A stretch of DNA of 7,795 bases from Klebsiella pneumoniae (GCA_945869725.1 CAMBPO010000087.1:1-7795), one strand, 5' to 3'; shown: positions 1-6,893, counted from the stretch's first letter. Translations and numbers: made by a program. Notes: a model not told the origin generated them from the letters alone.

Positions 1-225
1 AAAAACATCCCTGACGACTTGTACGAGAAACTTAAACAAGCGGCGATTGCCCACCACAGAAGCGTGAACAGTGAGCTGATTTATTGTTTGGAAAAAACAC
101 TCAAGCCCATTCGTGCCTCCACAGTTGAGCTGGCCGAGAAAGCGCAAGCACTGCGTAACAGAGTCACCGTTGAGCGCTTGGATACCGATGAAATCAGTGC
201 AGCCATTCATCAGGGAAGAGAATGA
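1..225 (+). CDS. FitA-like ribbon-helix-helix antitoxin (5' end outside window)
   Basis: This is the antitoxin of a type II toxin-antitoxin pair. It is expected to bind and neutralise the PIN toxin encoded just downstream and to repress their shared promoter. The reading frame is open from base 1 and begins KNIPDDLYEKLKQAAIAHHR, so the true start lies left of the window. The TTG at base 19 falls inside the conserved DNA-binding domain and is not a credible start. The pattern of a short N-terminal strand, then NIPDDLYEKLK, then a helix carrying HHRSVNSELI, is the FitA/Arc-type ribbon-helix-helix fold. The charged C-terminal part (about 40 residues, ending in a helix like ISAAIHQGRE) is where such antitoxins usually contact the toxin. 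The stop codon overlaps the toxin ATG in an ATGA arrangement, which implies translational coupling. The family call is by recognition; toxin binding is inferred from the pairing. Confidence 0.85.
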   Translation, partial: KNIPDDLYEKLKQAAIAHHRSVNSELIYCLEKTLKPIRASTVELAEKAQALRNRVTVERLDTDEISAAIHQGRE

Positions 226-641
226 TCGTAACGGACACGAATACCATTGCGTACCTGTATCTGCCTACGGATCAAACCGACAATGTTGTTTCATTACTGC
301 ACATCGATTCACAGTGGATTGCTCCATTACTTTGGCGAAGCGAATTGCGTAACGTATTGGCGATGTATGTCAGAAAAAGCATCATCGATCTGAGCACGGC
401 GATCGCGATTCAAGCGCAAGCGGAACAACAGCTTGCGGATAATGAATATACGGTCAACTCAATGGATGTTTTAAGGTTGGCTCAACAGTCAGGTTGCTCG
501 GTGTATGACTGTGAGTTTGTGTCCTTGGCGACATCATTGAGCTTGAAGTTGATTACCGGCGATCAAAAGTTAATCCAGACATTTCCAAACGTTGCCATGA
601 CAGCCGGTGAATACCTGCGTTGTAGCAAAAGCCGTTTATGA
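222..641 (+). CDS. vapC: PIN-domain toxin, VapC/FitB type
   Basis: This is a complete 139-residue PIN-domain protein, the usual size for VapC-type toxins, which are Mg2+-dependent ribonucleases that cut tRNA or rRNA in the cytoplasm. The acidic active-site set is intact: D5 in the opening strand (IVTDTN), E41 in WRSELRN, D96 in SVYDCEFVSLA and D114 in LITGDQKLI. This argues for a functional nuclease rather than a remnant. An AGGGA ribosome-binding site at 212-216, inside the antitoxin gene, sits five bases before the ATG. The gene order (antitoxin first) and four-base overlap are typical of the family. Its RNA target cannot be told from the sequence. The next gene is convergent, and no strong terminator is visible in the 82 bases between them. 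Confidence 0.9.
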   Translation: MIVTDTNTIAYLYLPTDQTDNVVSLLHIDSQWIAPLLWRSELRNVLAMYVRKSIIDLSTAIAIQAQAEQQLADNEYTVNSMDVLRLAQQSGCSVYDCEFVSLATSLSLKLITGDQKLIQTFPNVAMTAGEYLRCSKSRL

Positions 642-723
642 CCATGTTGTAACCGGAGTGTCCGTTAAATTTCCAGGGTTTGATGAAATTCACGGTCCGG
701 CGAACTCCCGGCACAGCCTTGAT

Positions 724-1629
724 TCATCGACCTGACAAGCGATGTTCACGAGCGCGGGCTATCCACTGCAGAATTCGCTTAAGTGTACGGTACCGGCCCT
801 TGGTTTGATGTTGCAACCGATACACGGGGCCAGCGGCGATGGCCACTCCCTGAGTGCCAAGTTGCCAGCGAAAGACCCTGTCCTCTGTTGCCTTGCACCA
901 GTGCGCAGCGGGCTTTTGATAGAAGCGCGGTTGCTGGCAATAACCCACGGCTCTGGCGACGTCCCCTCGCACAATTTGCATTGGTCCGGTGGCGCGATCA
1001 AGCGAAACCGGATGAGTGATGCCCGGATCAAATGTCGCGGCGTCACCGGGTGTCTGGCGCCTGGCAAACCATGGGTGCTCAGGTGGCAGAGGCGGTGTCC
1101 TGTACTCAATCTGAGGATAAACCAGCGGATGCTTGAGCCCAAGAAGTTCATTCGCCAGAACACTTAAAAAGTTTTCGCCAAAAATGACATCACAATCGGT
1201 GTACCAGATCCAATCAGCCTGCGTTGCCAATGCTGCTTGATTTCTGCCGATGGCCCGTCTAAACAGGTGGCTTTGCGGCAAACTGTGAAATGCCCACGTC
1301 ACTCCCTCCACTGTCTGCTGCTGGTAACAATCCAGCAGCGCCCGGGTCTGCGTGTCTGCATCATTGTAAAAAACCGTCATGGTAATTGTTGCGGCAGTGG
1401 GCGGATATCTGACCAGGGATTGCAGCTGAAATGTCAGAAGATGAGCGTAGTTCCAGCAATGACTGACAATCTCCAGATGCAATCTGCCATCAGCACGCGG
1501 TTGCGGACAAGCTGGAATCTGTAGTTGCCAACCCAACGCGCGGCGCAACCAGGCCTGTTTGCAGAGGCCACGGTAGCCGGCAGCCAACAAGCCATCCCAG
1601 CGGTTGAACAATGGCTTTGAGTGATTCAT
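724..1629 (-). CDS. GT-A fold glycosyltransferase, family 2-like
   Basis: This 301-residue protein has no signal peptide or clear membrane segment and probably works at the cytoplasmic face of the inner membrane, adding a sugar from a nucleotide-sugar donor. The GT-A layout is visible. A first strand and helix, LEIVSHCWNYAHLLTFQLQS (about 52-71), is followed by the strand TVFYNDAD (about 85-92). The segment GRNQAALATQADWIWYTDCD leads to a DXD-type metal-binding motif, D145-C-D147. Then come GPMQIVRGDVARAVG (about 215-229) and TEDRVFRWQLG (about 248-258). In that last motif the E-D pair resembles the catalytic region of galactosyltransferase-type C-terminal domains. The start ATG overlaps the stop of the upstream KpsS-like gene (bases 1626-1629), with AAAGG just before it, so the two are very probably co-translated. 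Donor and acceptor sugars are unknown. Acting on the same glycan as the KpsS-like enzyme is an inference from the operon. Confidence 0.83.
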   Translation of the reverse strand: MNHSKPLFNRWDGLLAAGYRGLCKQAWLRRALGWQLQIPACPQPRADGRLHLEIVSHCWNYAHLLTFQLQSLVRYPPTAATITMTVFYNDADTQTRALLDCYQQQTVEGVTWAFHSLPQSHLFRRAIGRNQAALATQADWIWYTDCDVIFGENFLSVLANELLGLKHPLVYPQIEYRTPPLPPEHPWFARRQTPGDAATFDPGITHPVSLDRATGPMQIVRGDVARAVGYCQQPRFYQKPAAHWCKATEDRVFRWQLGTQGVAIAAGPVYRLQHQTKGRYRTLKRILQWIARAREHRLSGR

Positions 1630-2915
1630 GACACCTTTAATTCTATCGCTACAGCCGAGCTTTGCTGTGATGCCAGCGCGGGTACCATGCGCTTTTTGAT
1701 GTCCAGCCAGTGCTGGCTGTCAGGTTTTCGCCAGTCCCCTGAAACAACATAATCATTTGCCAGGTAGGCTATAAATCCAAGGCGCAGTTGCTCATCAACA
1801 GGAGTGGTCAGGATGCGGTGTATGGCCTGAGTGAGTTGCTCAGTTGATTCGGCATGCTCTACAAGTCCGGGGATATTGTAAAACGCATGGCCCAGAGTGA
1901 TGACTTTTTTGCCTTTTATCAGCGCCTCCATACCAACCGATGAATTGATAGTGATCACCAGATCCATAGTATCCAGCCAATCAGCCAATTTGCCTCCGTT
2001 CGCAAAGCTGCAGTCAGATGAGGCGGCGGCCTCACGGTTAATCGAAGGGTAACGGGTCGCAGAGCTGGGATGTTCACGCAACCAAAGGCGGTATGATCCC
2101 ACCTGCGCACTGCGGATGGCCTCGGTCACCACCTTAAATAGCGCCGGCATACTGTGAATCCAGGGCGAATGTTCCAATATCTGCGTGTCACGCTCTTTTT
2201 GAAACGGCAGCAATATGTTTAGGCCGTTGCCAACGTCTGCAGGTGACATTTTTGCGCTTGTCTTTTTCAACAGTCCTTGACGTGGCAAGCGATCGTTTAT
2301 CGGCCTGATATTGATGTGCTGAGTTTCCGAAGACCGGTAGATCGACGGGTCGCGGGGCACGCTGATATCTGCATTGATGCCGCGGGGATCCACCGTGGTT
2401 GATGCGGGTAGCACGCCATTCTCAAAATAAACAATAGGAATGCGACGCTCATTAACGGCATGCAATACATGATCCTGAAATTTCCGTCCGTTCCAGACCA
2501 CGATGGCGCGAGGTGCCACGTCGTCCAGCAGAGCACTCAGTTGAGCGTGTATGCTGCGGATTTGTTTCGTGCGCAACCACCGCAGCAGTGGTCGCAGATG
2601 CATCATCCAGTGACCTTCGCGTGCGCTGAACAGTTCCTGATCCGCTAGCGTCAGCAGATCTTGCAGGCGTTCGGCAGAGAGGGCGCGACCGCGTGCCGGG
2701 GGCAAGTTATGGTAGCTGGCAATCATGCAGCGATAGTCGCCCAAGGCTTCAGCGGCAACACGACTGAAATACTTACGCTTTTTTTCAGACCTGCACAAAA
2801 AAAGAAAATCCACGCCATTGGCTGTGGCATCTGCCGCTGATAGAGAACTATCTACTATTTTAGGGGCGCCAGGCAGCACTGTTTTCAGCACACCTGACAG
2901 ATTGTTGAAAGACAT
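1626..2915 (-). CDS. KpsS-like capsule/Kdo glycosyltransferase
   Basis: This 429-residue protein belongs to the KpsS/KpsC capsule biosynthesis family. E. coli KpsS starts the beta-Kdo linker on lyso-phosphatidylglycerol, on which group 2 capsules are anchored, at the cytoplasmic membrane. Family hallmarks, numbered from the chosen start, are ENGVLP (165-170), DPRGINAD followed by SVPRD (about 176-189), LLPFQKERDTQIL (235-247) followed by SPWI, REHP (280-283), TINSSVGMEALIKGK (322-336) and LGHAFYNIPGLV (341-352). I chose the ATG at 2915 because AGAGG stands six bases upstream; the in-frame ATG at 2945 has no ribosome-binding site. At 429 residues it is somewhat longer than KpsS as I recall it. 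It is the first gene of a two-gene unit with the glycosyltransferase below. No KpsC, capsule ABC transporter or Kdo-supply genes are in the window, so its real product may be a small glycolipid rather than a capsule. Confidence 0.83.
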   Translation of the reverse strand: MSFNNLSGVLKTVLPGAPKIVDSSLSAADATANGVDFLFLCRSEKKRKYFSRVAAEALGDYRCMIASYHNLPPARGRALSAERLQDLLTLADQELFSAREGHWMMHLRPLLRWLRTKQIRSIHAQLSALLDDVAPRAIVVWNGRKFQDHVLHAVNERRIPIVYFENGVLPASTTVDPRGINADISVPRDPSIYRSSETQHINIRPINDRLPRQGLLKKTSAKMSPADVGNGLNILLPFQKERDTQILEHSPWIHSMPALFKVVTEAIRSAQVGSYRLWLREHPSSATRYPSINREAAASSDCSFANGGKLADWLDTMDLVITINSSVGMEALIKGKKVITLGHAFYNIPGLVEHAESTEQLTQAIHRILTTPVDEQLRLGFIAYLANDYVVSGDWRKPDSQHWLDIKKRMVPALASQQSSAVAIELKVS

Positions 2916-2959
2916 GATCAACCTCTGCTGGCACAAAGTGATCATGAGTATGTGCTTGA

Positions 2960-2987
2960 TTGGTGACGCGTTGGTGACACCAAACGC
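2960..2987. promoter_or_regulatory. Operator-like direct and inverted repeats in divergent spacer
   Basis: The spacer between the KpsS-like gene and the lysoplasmalogenase gene holds two copies of TTGGTGAC, at 2960-2967 and 2971-2978, whose starts are 11 bases apart (about one helical turn). The second copy is also the left half of the inverted repeat TTGGTG-A-CACCAA (2971-2983). Adding GCG at 2968-2970 and CGC at 2985-2987 extends the symmetry apart from one extra A. The array is 45 to 56 bases upstream of the KpsS-like start, on the side of its presumed promoter. It looks like a binding site for a dimeric regulator, but the regulator is unknown and I could not assign convincing -35/-10 boxes for either neighbouring gene. 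Confidence 0.45.
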
Positions 2988-3097
2988 CTCGGTAACATGC
3001 GATGGTTTTTACATGCCCAATCACGTCATACTGGTTATAGCGTATGAATACGGCGGTATCCCCAAAAACAAGAATTAGAAAAGGAGAAACACACATC

Positions 3098-3799
3098 ATG
3101 ACAGCGCCCTCCACAGTACCCTCCGACATTCACAAAAACCACATCCTCTCGCAGGTCCCCCTGCTATGGCTGGCGGCCTTTGTGGGTTTCAGCCTGATTT
3201 ACATCGCACTGCCAGGCCTGATCCCCACGGGCTGGCGCTGGTTGTTCAAGATCATCCCGATTACCTTGCTGCTGTTTCTGGCGCTGACCAGAACCGAGGG
3301 CAGGGTGCGGACGCTGCTGGGGTTGGGGCTGGTACTGTCAGCGATGGGTGATGTGTTATTGGCGATGGATGGGTTGTTTGTGCAGGGGCTGGCGGCCTTT
3401 TTGTTGGCTCAGGTCACCTACACGGTGCTGTTTGTCACCCAGCGTAACTGGCAACCTCGGCGCCTGCCGTGGGCCGCGCTTATTCTGCTGTATGGACTGG
3501 TGTGTACGCTGGTGATCTTGCCGGCGGCGGGTGACATGCAGTTGCCGGTGACGGCTTACATGATTGCCATCAGCGTGATGGCCATTGCCGCGGGTTTTCG
3601 CAACGATCAGCAGTTCCTGTGGGTGGCCATCGGAGCGTTAATTTTTATGATCAGCGACACGCTGATTGCCGTTGAACGGTTTGTGTCGCCGTTTGCGTAC
3701 TCTGGCATCGCGGTGATGAGCACGTATTACTGCGCGCAGCTGTTGATTTGTCTGGGGATTATGAGGCATTCTTCGACCGGTCAGGAAAAACTACTCTGA
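3098..3799 (+). CDS. Lysoplasmalogenase-like membrane protein (YhhN/TMEM86 family)
   Basis: This 233-residue integral inner-membrane protein belongs to the YhhN/TMEM86 family, whose studied members hydrolyse the vinyl-ether bond of lysoplasmalogens. The bacterial substrate is less clear and may be another lysolipid. Hydrophobic segments lie at about 22-39, 48-63, 71-88, 95-113, 122-142, 149-166, 173-190 and 201-221, giving the eight helices normal for the family. Typical motifs are FKIIP (50-54), LSAMGDVLLAMDGLFVQGL (80-98, with the G-D pair at 84-85), GALIFMISDTLIA (179-191, S-D at 186-187) and YYCAQL (210-215). I chose the ATG at 3098 because AAGGAG (3081-3086) precedes it, although the 11-base gap is long; an in-frame ATG at 3044 lacks any such site. 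The DUF2147 gene starts 39 bases downstream with no visible terminator between, so they may share a transcript. Confidence 0.88.
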   Translation: MTAPSTVPSDIHKNHILSQVPLLWLAAFVGFSLIYIALPGLIPTGWRWLFKIIPITLLLFLALTRTEGRVRTLLGLGLVLSAMGDVLLAMDGLFVQGLAAFLLAQVTYTVLFVTQRNWQPRRLPWAALILLYGLVCTLVILPAAGDMQLPVTAYMIAISVMAIAAGFRNDQQFLWVAIGALIFMISDTLIAVERFVSPFAYSGIAVMSTYYCAQLLICLGIMRHSSTGQEKLL

Positions 3800-3838
3800 A
3801 CCTGTAGCATTATAGAATTCAATTAAAAGGAACTGGTG

Positions 3839-4261
3839 ATGACCCCCGCTCTTCAACGCATAAGCAATGCCGCCCTTGTTTCCACGTTTGTTTCTGCTCT
3901 GTTGATGAGTGTCTCGTTCAGTGCGCTGGCACAAGATGTTCATGGCATCTGGCGTACTGAACTGACAGAAGATGGTTATCTGGAGGTCAGCATTGCAGCC
4001 TGCGATACCAACCTGCTGTGTGGCACGATTCTTCGGGCTCGAGATCCGCAAGGCAATGAACAACCTTACGAACATACCGGCAAGCGTATGATCTGGGACA
4101 TGCTGGCCAGCGGTCCAAGCAACTGGGGCGATGGGAAGATCTGGAATCCCCGCAATGACCGCACCGTCAACTCGAGCCTTGAGCTGTCAGGCGACACCCT
4201 GTTGGTATCGGGCTGTGTGTTCAGGATATGCCAGACTCAGACCTGGCAGCGCCAACTGTAG
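3839..4261 (+). CDS. Secreted DUF2147 family protein
   Basis: This 140-residue exported protein of the DUF2147 family has no firmly established function. A signal peptide covers residues 1-31: a short N-terminus with one arginine, a hydrophobic core to about residue 27, and a likely cut after SALA, before Q32. The mature part shows the family pattern: GIWRTE near its start, C55 and C61 in AACDTNLLCGTI, a tryptophan-rich middle (WGDGKIWNPRND, 96-107), then GCVFRICQTQTW with C126 and C131 near the C-terminus. The four cysteines could form disulfides in the periplasm. I chose the ATG at 3839, seven bases after AAGGA (3827-3831), over the GTG three bases earlier, which would sit too close. It probably shares transcription with the lysoplasmalogenase gene upstream. 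A role in the envelope is inferred from export and context only. Confidence 0.88.
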   Translation: MTPALQRISNAALVSTFVSALLMSVSFSALAQDVHGIWRTELTEDGYLEVSIAACDTNLLCGTILRARDPQGNEQPYEHTGKRMIWDMLASGPSNWGDGKIWNPRNDRTVNSSLELSGDTLLVSGCVFRICQTQTWQRQL

Positions 4262-4272
4262 TACTTTGGTCA

Positions 4273-4303
4273 GAGTGGCCAGTTGAGAGCTGCCGGGCCA
4301 CTC
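4273..4303. terminator. Hairpin between convergent genes, possible bidirectional terminator
   Basis: GAGTGGCC (4273-4280) and GGCCACTC (4296-4303) form a perfect eight-base-pair stem with a 15-base loop. Part of that loop (4281-4291) can make a short inner stem. It sits 12 bases past the DUF2147 stop on one strand and 8 bases past the stop of the leftward outer-membrane gene on the other. That is the expected place for a shared terminator. Neither strand has a clear run of T after the stem, so termination may be weak or need other factors. Confidence 0.5.
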
Positions 4304-4310
4304 ACCTTCA

Positions 4311-6713
4311 CTAAGAACCAAAACGGTAACGTAATTTCACGGCGATGGTGTCCACAATCGGCTGGTCCCACGCGTCTAGCAACAAGTTGCCGTAATCGTC
4401 GAACTGAGAGCCGGGTAAATTCGAGCCTCGCGTATAGACCACAAACAAGTCTGATAGTGGGGCAATTTCCCAACGGTAGCGGGCCTGAAAAGTCATGCGG
4501 CTAATCACAAAGTTATCGGGCGTTGAGTTTGGTTTATTGACGACGCGCAGCCTGGCTACTTCATCAGGATTGACCGAGAAAAATCTATCCTCGAACGCTT
4601 TTAGTCCTGTCCATTGCATACTGAAACGTAGCTGTTGTTTTGCAGACAAGAAATAATCCATGCTCAGATTTGGCGACCATTGAGTGGCTTCAAAACTGGT
4701 ATAGCGGCCATTATTCCGATACACCAGCAGCGCTTCCCTGTCGGTATAACTGAGGTTAAACAGCACGGAGAAATTGTCGATGGGTCGATACGTCATGCCG
4801 GCGGAGAACGTCAGTGTTCTGGCGCCAAGATCCTCTTGTCCGGCAGTAATGCCTGCCTCGGGTGAGAGTTTTTTACTGGGATCGTCATTCCAGTTCAGCG
4901 TCATCCCCCAACGTTCCGGAATTTTAAACACACCGCTGCCGCGGCCCAGACGGTCATCCACGCGCGGCGGGAAATAACGCGCACTGGCGCTGAGCACACT
5001 ATTGTCCAGAAAGGTATACCTGCGGTTCAGAAACAACGATAAGCGTGTTGGTCGGCCAGACGTAGTCCACTGATTGATGACACTGATGCTGTCGCTTAAT
5101 GCCCGCAAACCTTCAACATCAGAACGGTCATTGCTGAAGGTATAGTCTGCTTGCACAAAATCATTTCGGCTCACAAAACCCAGATTATTCAGTTCAAGGG
5201 AATCGTCCAGGTAACCCAGTGATACTCGGTGCTGCCGGCCACGTTGCGGCTGGTAACTGAAATCAGCAAAACCACCTGCACCGGTTGTGCCGCCCACGTC
5301 ACTGTGCAGCAACTGCGCATCAATGGCCCAGCGTGTGTCGGCCGAAAAATAGTGCAGATCAATGCCATTAACAACGGCATCAATACTCGTATGAGAGACA
5401 TCCGTCCCCATCCAGCCGATAGAGCGTCGACCCCCAGCCGAGGTGTCTTCATACACCAGGCGGCCAACAAGGAAATCGCGACCTTCGCTGTTCAGTGTGA
5501 CACGCTGCCCGGCCTTGTTTGTGCCACGGATCTGCATATCATCTTCAGACGCGACCAGGCTGCCATAGCGCCAGTTGCCACTCTGGCCGGTCAGCTTCAC
5601 AGCCCCCAACAGATCGCTGGGTTGACTTTGATCGGTGGGTGACACGCTGATACCCGCAGGGATTTCCCAACGGGGCGCGCTGCCGATGCGCCGGGTATTC
5701 AGCATGGAGGTTGGTCCGTTTGGACCACTGCTGGTGCGGGCGCGCGGCGAGGTGATAAACACATCTTGCCCTTCCAGAAAAAACGAGCGCTTCTCTTCAA
5801 AAAATATCTCAAAGGCGGTCAGATTAACCACCACGTCGTCAGATTCCACGTTGCCAAAATCCGGATTTAGACTTGCGGACAATTGCGTGTTGGACGACGG
5901 ACGCCAGAACACTTCGGCACCGGCACGCAGTGGCGTCTCATTGCGGATCGCGTCGTGGGTGGTGGCGACGTAGGGGTAATAGGTGATTTGCCGACGCGGC
6001 TCTATATCTTCAAGTTCATAAAGATCAAACGACGACAAAAACTGCGAGCCTGTGCCCGGCAACGCAGGTGAGGACCAGGTCTCTCCGCTCGCACCAATCT
6101 GACGTTCTGTATACACGCCGATGCGGCGCTTCTCTCCGGTCACCTGCGGCAGCGCCATCATCGACCAGGGGATAAACATCTCGGCTATCCAGCCGCCCTC
6201 AACAACGGTGGCTTTGCCATCCCACGCGCCATCCCACTGCGTGTTGTACTGGCGTTCCGGCAGGATGGTGATGTCATTCATCGACCCACCAACATTCACG
6301 CGCATGCCATAACCGTAAAGCCCTTCCCCAGACGGGTCGATCATCAGCACAAAACCATCGCGCACAATCTGACGATCCCGCGATGTCATACGCGCAACAA
6401 TCGAGCCTTCAGGTTGAAAGTTCATCACCCCCAGATAGATGCCCCGTTCCGTGTAAAAAATGCGCGTGTGCGTCTCATAGGCAGCCGGCTCCAAGGTATC
6501 AGGCGTAATCACGCGCATGCCATCAAAATAAGGTATCCGGCCCCAGATCGCCTCATCAAGCTTGCCGTCCAGCGTAAAATCAAATTCGCTTTCATCCGCT
6601 TTGGTCAGCGCCGAAACACTGTCCTGCGCTAGCGCCGTACTTCCCACATTAAAGGAAAGAACCAGCGTCAGGATTAACAATCTGCGTTGCAGATGTTGGA
6701 AAAAATGAGTCAT
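4311..6713 (-). CDS. Outer-membrane protein with CBM9-like and DUF5916 domains
   Basis: This exported protein of about 800 residues is predicted to be an outer-membrane beta barrel with a periplasmic or surface N-terminal domain. Numbering is from the upstream ATG at 6722. A signal peptide has RR at 13-14, a hydrophobic core at 15-28 and a cut after TALA (A32). The CBM9-like domain follows, with LDGKLDEAIW (51-60), MRVNVGGSMND (140-150) and GGWIAEMFIPWSMM (176-189). The DUF5916 signature comes next: NPDFGNVESDDVVVNLTAFE (286-305) and KRSFFLEG (311-318). The rest is rich in alternating aromatic and polar strands and ends KLRYRFGS, like many barrel proteins. I prefer the ATG at 6713, with AGAG nine bases before it, because that element would abut the ATG at 6722; both leave the signal peptide intact. 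Related proteins are often labelled as hydrolases or carbohydrate-binding without proof. The substrate or cargo is unknown. Confidence 0.88.
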   Translation of the reverse strand: MTHFFQHLQRRLLILTLVLSFNVGSTALAQDSVSALTKADESEFDFTLDGKLDEAIWGRIPYFDGMRVITPDTLEPAAYETHTRIFYTERGIYLGVMNFQPEGSIVARMTSRDRQIVRDGFVLMIDPSGEGLYGYGMRVNVGGSMNDITILPERQYNTQWDGAWDGKATVVEGGWIAEMFIPWSMMALPQVTGEKRRIGVYTERQIGASGETWSSPALPGTGSQFLSSFDLYELEDIEPRRQITYYPYVATTHDAIRNETPLRAGAEVFWRPSSNTQLSASLNPDFGNVESDDVVVNLTAFEIFFEEKRSFFLEGQDVFITSPRARTSSGPNGPTSMLNTRRIGSAPRWEIPAGISVSPTDQSQPSDLLGAVKLTGQSGNWRYGSLVASEDDMQIRGTNKAGQRVTLNSEGRDFLVGRLVYEDTSAGGRRSIGWMGTDVSHTSIDAVVNGIDLHYFSADTRWAIDAQLLHSDVGGTTGAGGFADFSYQPQRGRQHRVSLGYLDDSLELNNLGFVSRNDFVQADYTFSNDRSDVEGLRALSDSISVINQWTTSGRPTRLSLFLNRRYTFLDNSVLSASARYFPPRVDDRLGRGSGVFKIPERWGMTLNWNDDPSKKLSPEAGITAGQEDLGARTLTFSAGMTYRPIDNFSVLFNLSYTDREALLVYRNNGRYTSFEATQWSPNLSMDYFLSAKQQLRFSMQWTGLKAFEDRFFSVNPDEVARLRVVNKPNSTPDNFVISRMTFQARYRWEIAPLSDLFVVYTRGSNLPGSQFDDYGNLLLDAWDQPIVDTIAVKLRYRFGS

Positions 6714-6756
6714 CAGGGGCATCTCTAGAGGGATTTGGCAAACAAAATCTGGGTGG

Positions 6757-6787
6757 AATATACGCTAGAGAGTGTGTTGTTTGTCAA
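6757..6787 (-). promoter_or_regulatory. Candidate sigma70-type promoter for the DUF5916 gene
   Basis: On the minus strand a perfect -35 box TTGACA (6782-6787) is followed by TATATT (6757-6762), which matches the -10 consensus at five of six positions. The 19-base spacer is longer than the ideal 17. The -10 lies about 35-45 bases upstream of the two possible start codons, which fits. The -35 overlaps the small inverted repeat GTTTG-T-CAAAC (6779-6789), so a repressor could compete there. That regulation is inferred only from the overlap. Confidence 0.5.
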
Positions 6788-6854
6788 ACCGAGACAATTC
6801 GTTGCAGTTTTTTGGACGGGTGGTTTTAGGTTACTGGCGAAGGACGGCGGCCGC

Positions 6855-6876
6855 AGCAATTGAATCTTCAATCGCT
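6855..6876 (-). terminator. Weak hairpin after the RhuM remnant
   Basis: On the minus-strand transcript, nine base pairs (one of them G-U) form between 6868-6876 and 6855-6863 around a four-base loop. The hairpin starts 17 bases after the stop codon of the RhuM remnant. No T run follows; the next bases are GC-rich and include the palindrome GCGGCCGC. It could be a transcript-end or RNA-stability hairpin, but it is not a convincing intrinsic terminator. Confidence 0.3.
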
Positions 6877-6893
6877 TGCTTTCTGGGTGGGCA

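Noticed and set aside
653..663. Hairpin CGGA-GTG-TCCG between the toxin and glycosyltransferase genes as a terminator
   Set aside because: Only four base pairs and no T run on either strand; too weak to call.
742..1167. Open frames on both strands opposite or within the glycosyltransferase gene
   Set aside because: They lack recognisable motifs and ribosome-binding sites, whereas the 724-1629 frame carries DXD and other glycosyltransferase motifs.
2916..2945. Upstream in-frame ATG at 2945 as start of the KpsS-like gene
   Set aside because: It has no ribosome-binding site, while the ATG at 2915 has AGAGG six bases upstream; the extra ten residues look like untranslated leader.
2988..3060. 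Promoter boxes for the lysoplasmalogenase gene (TTTACA at 3008-3013, TTATAG at 3035-3040)
   Set aside because: The spacer is 21 bases and the hexamers match poorly, so I could not support a call; the inverted repeat CATAC/GTATG at 3027-3046 is too short to weigh.
3044..3097. Upstream in-frame ATG at 3044 as start of the lysoplasmalogenase gene
   Set aside because: No ribosome-binding site precedes it, and the added residues are polar with no family resemblance; AAGGAG lies inside this stretch and serves the ATG at 3098.
5229..5642. A 137-codon + strand frame inside the DUF5916 gene
   Set aside because: It runs antisense to a well-supported coding region with family motifs, and its translation has no features of its own.
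6848..6855. GCGGCCGC palindrome as a functional site
   Set aside because: It is a common eight-base GC palindrome (a restriction site sequence) with no supporting context.
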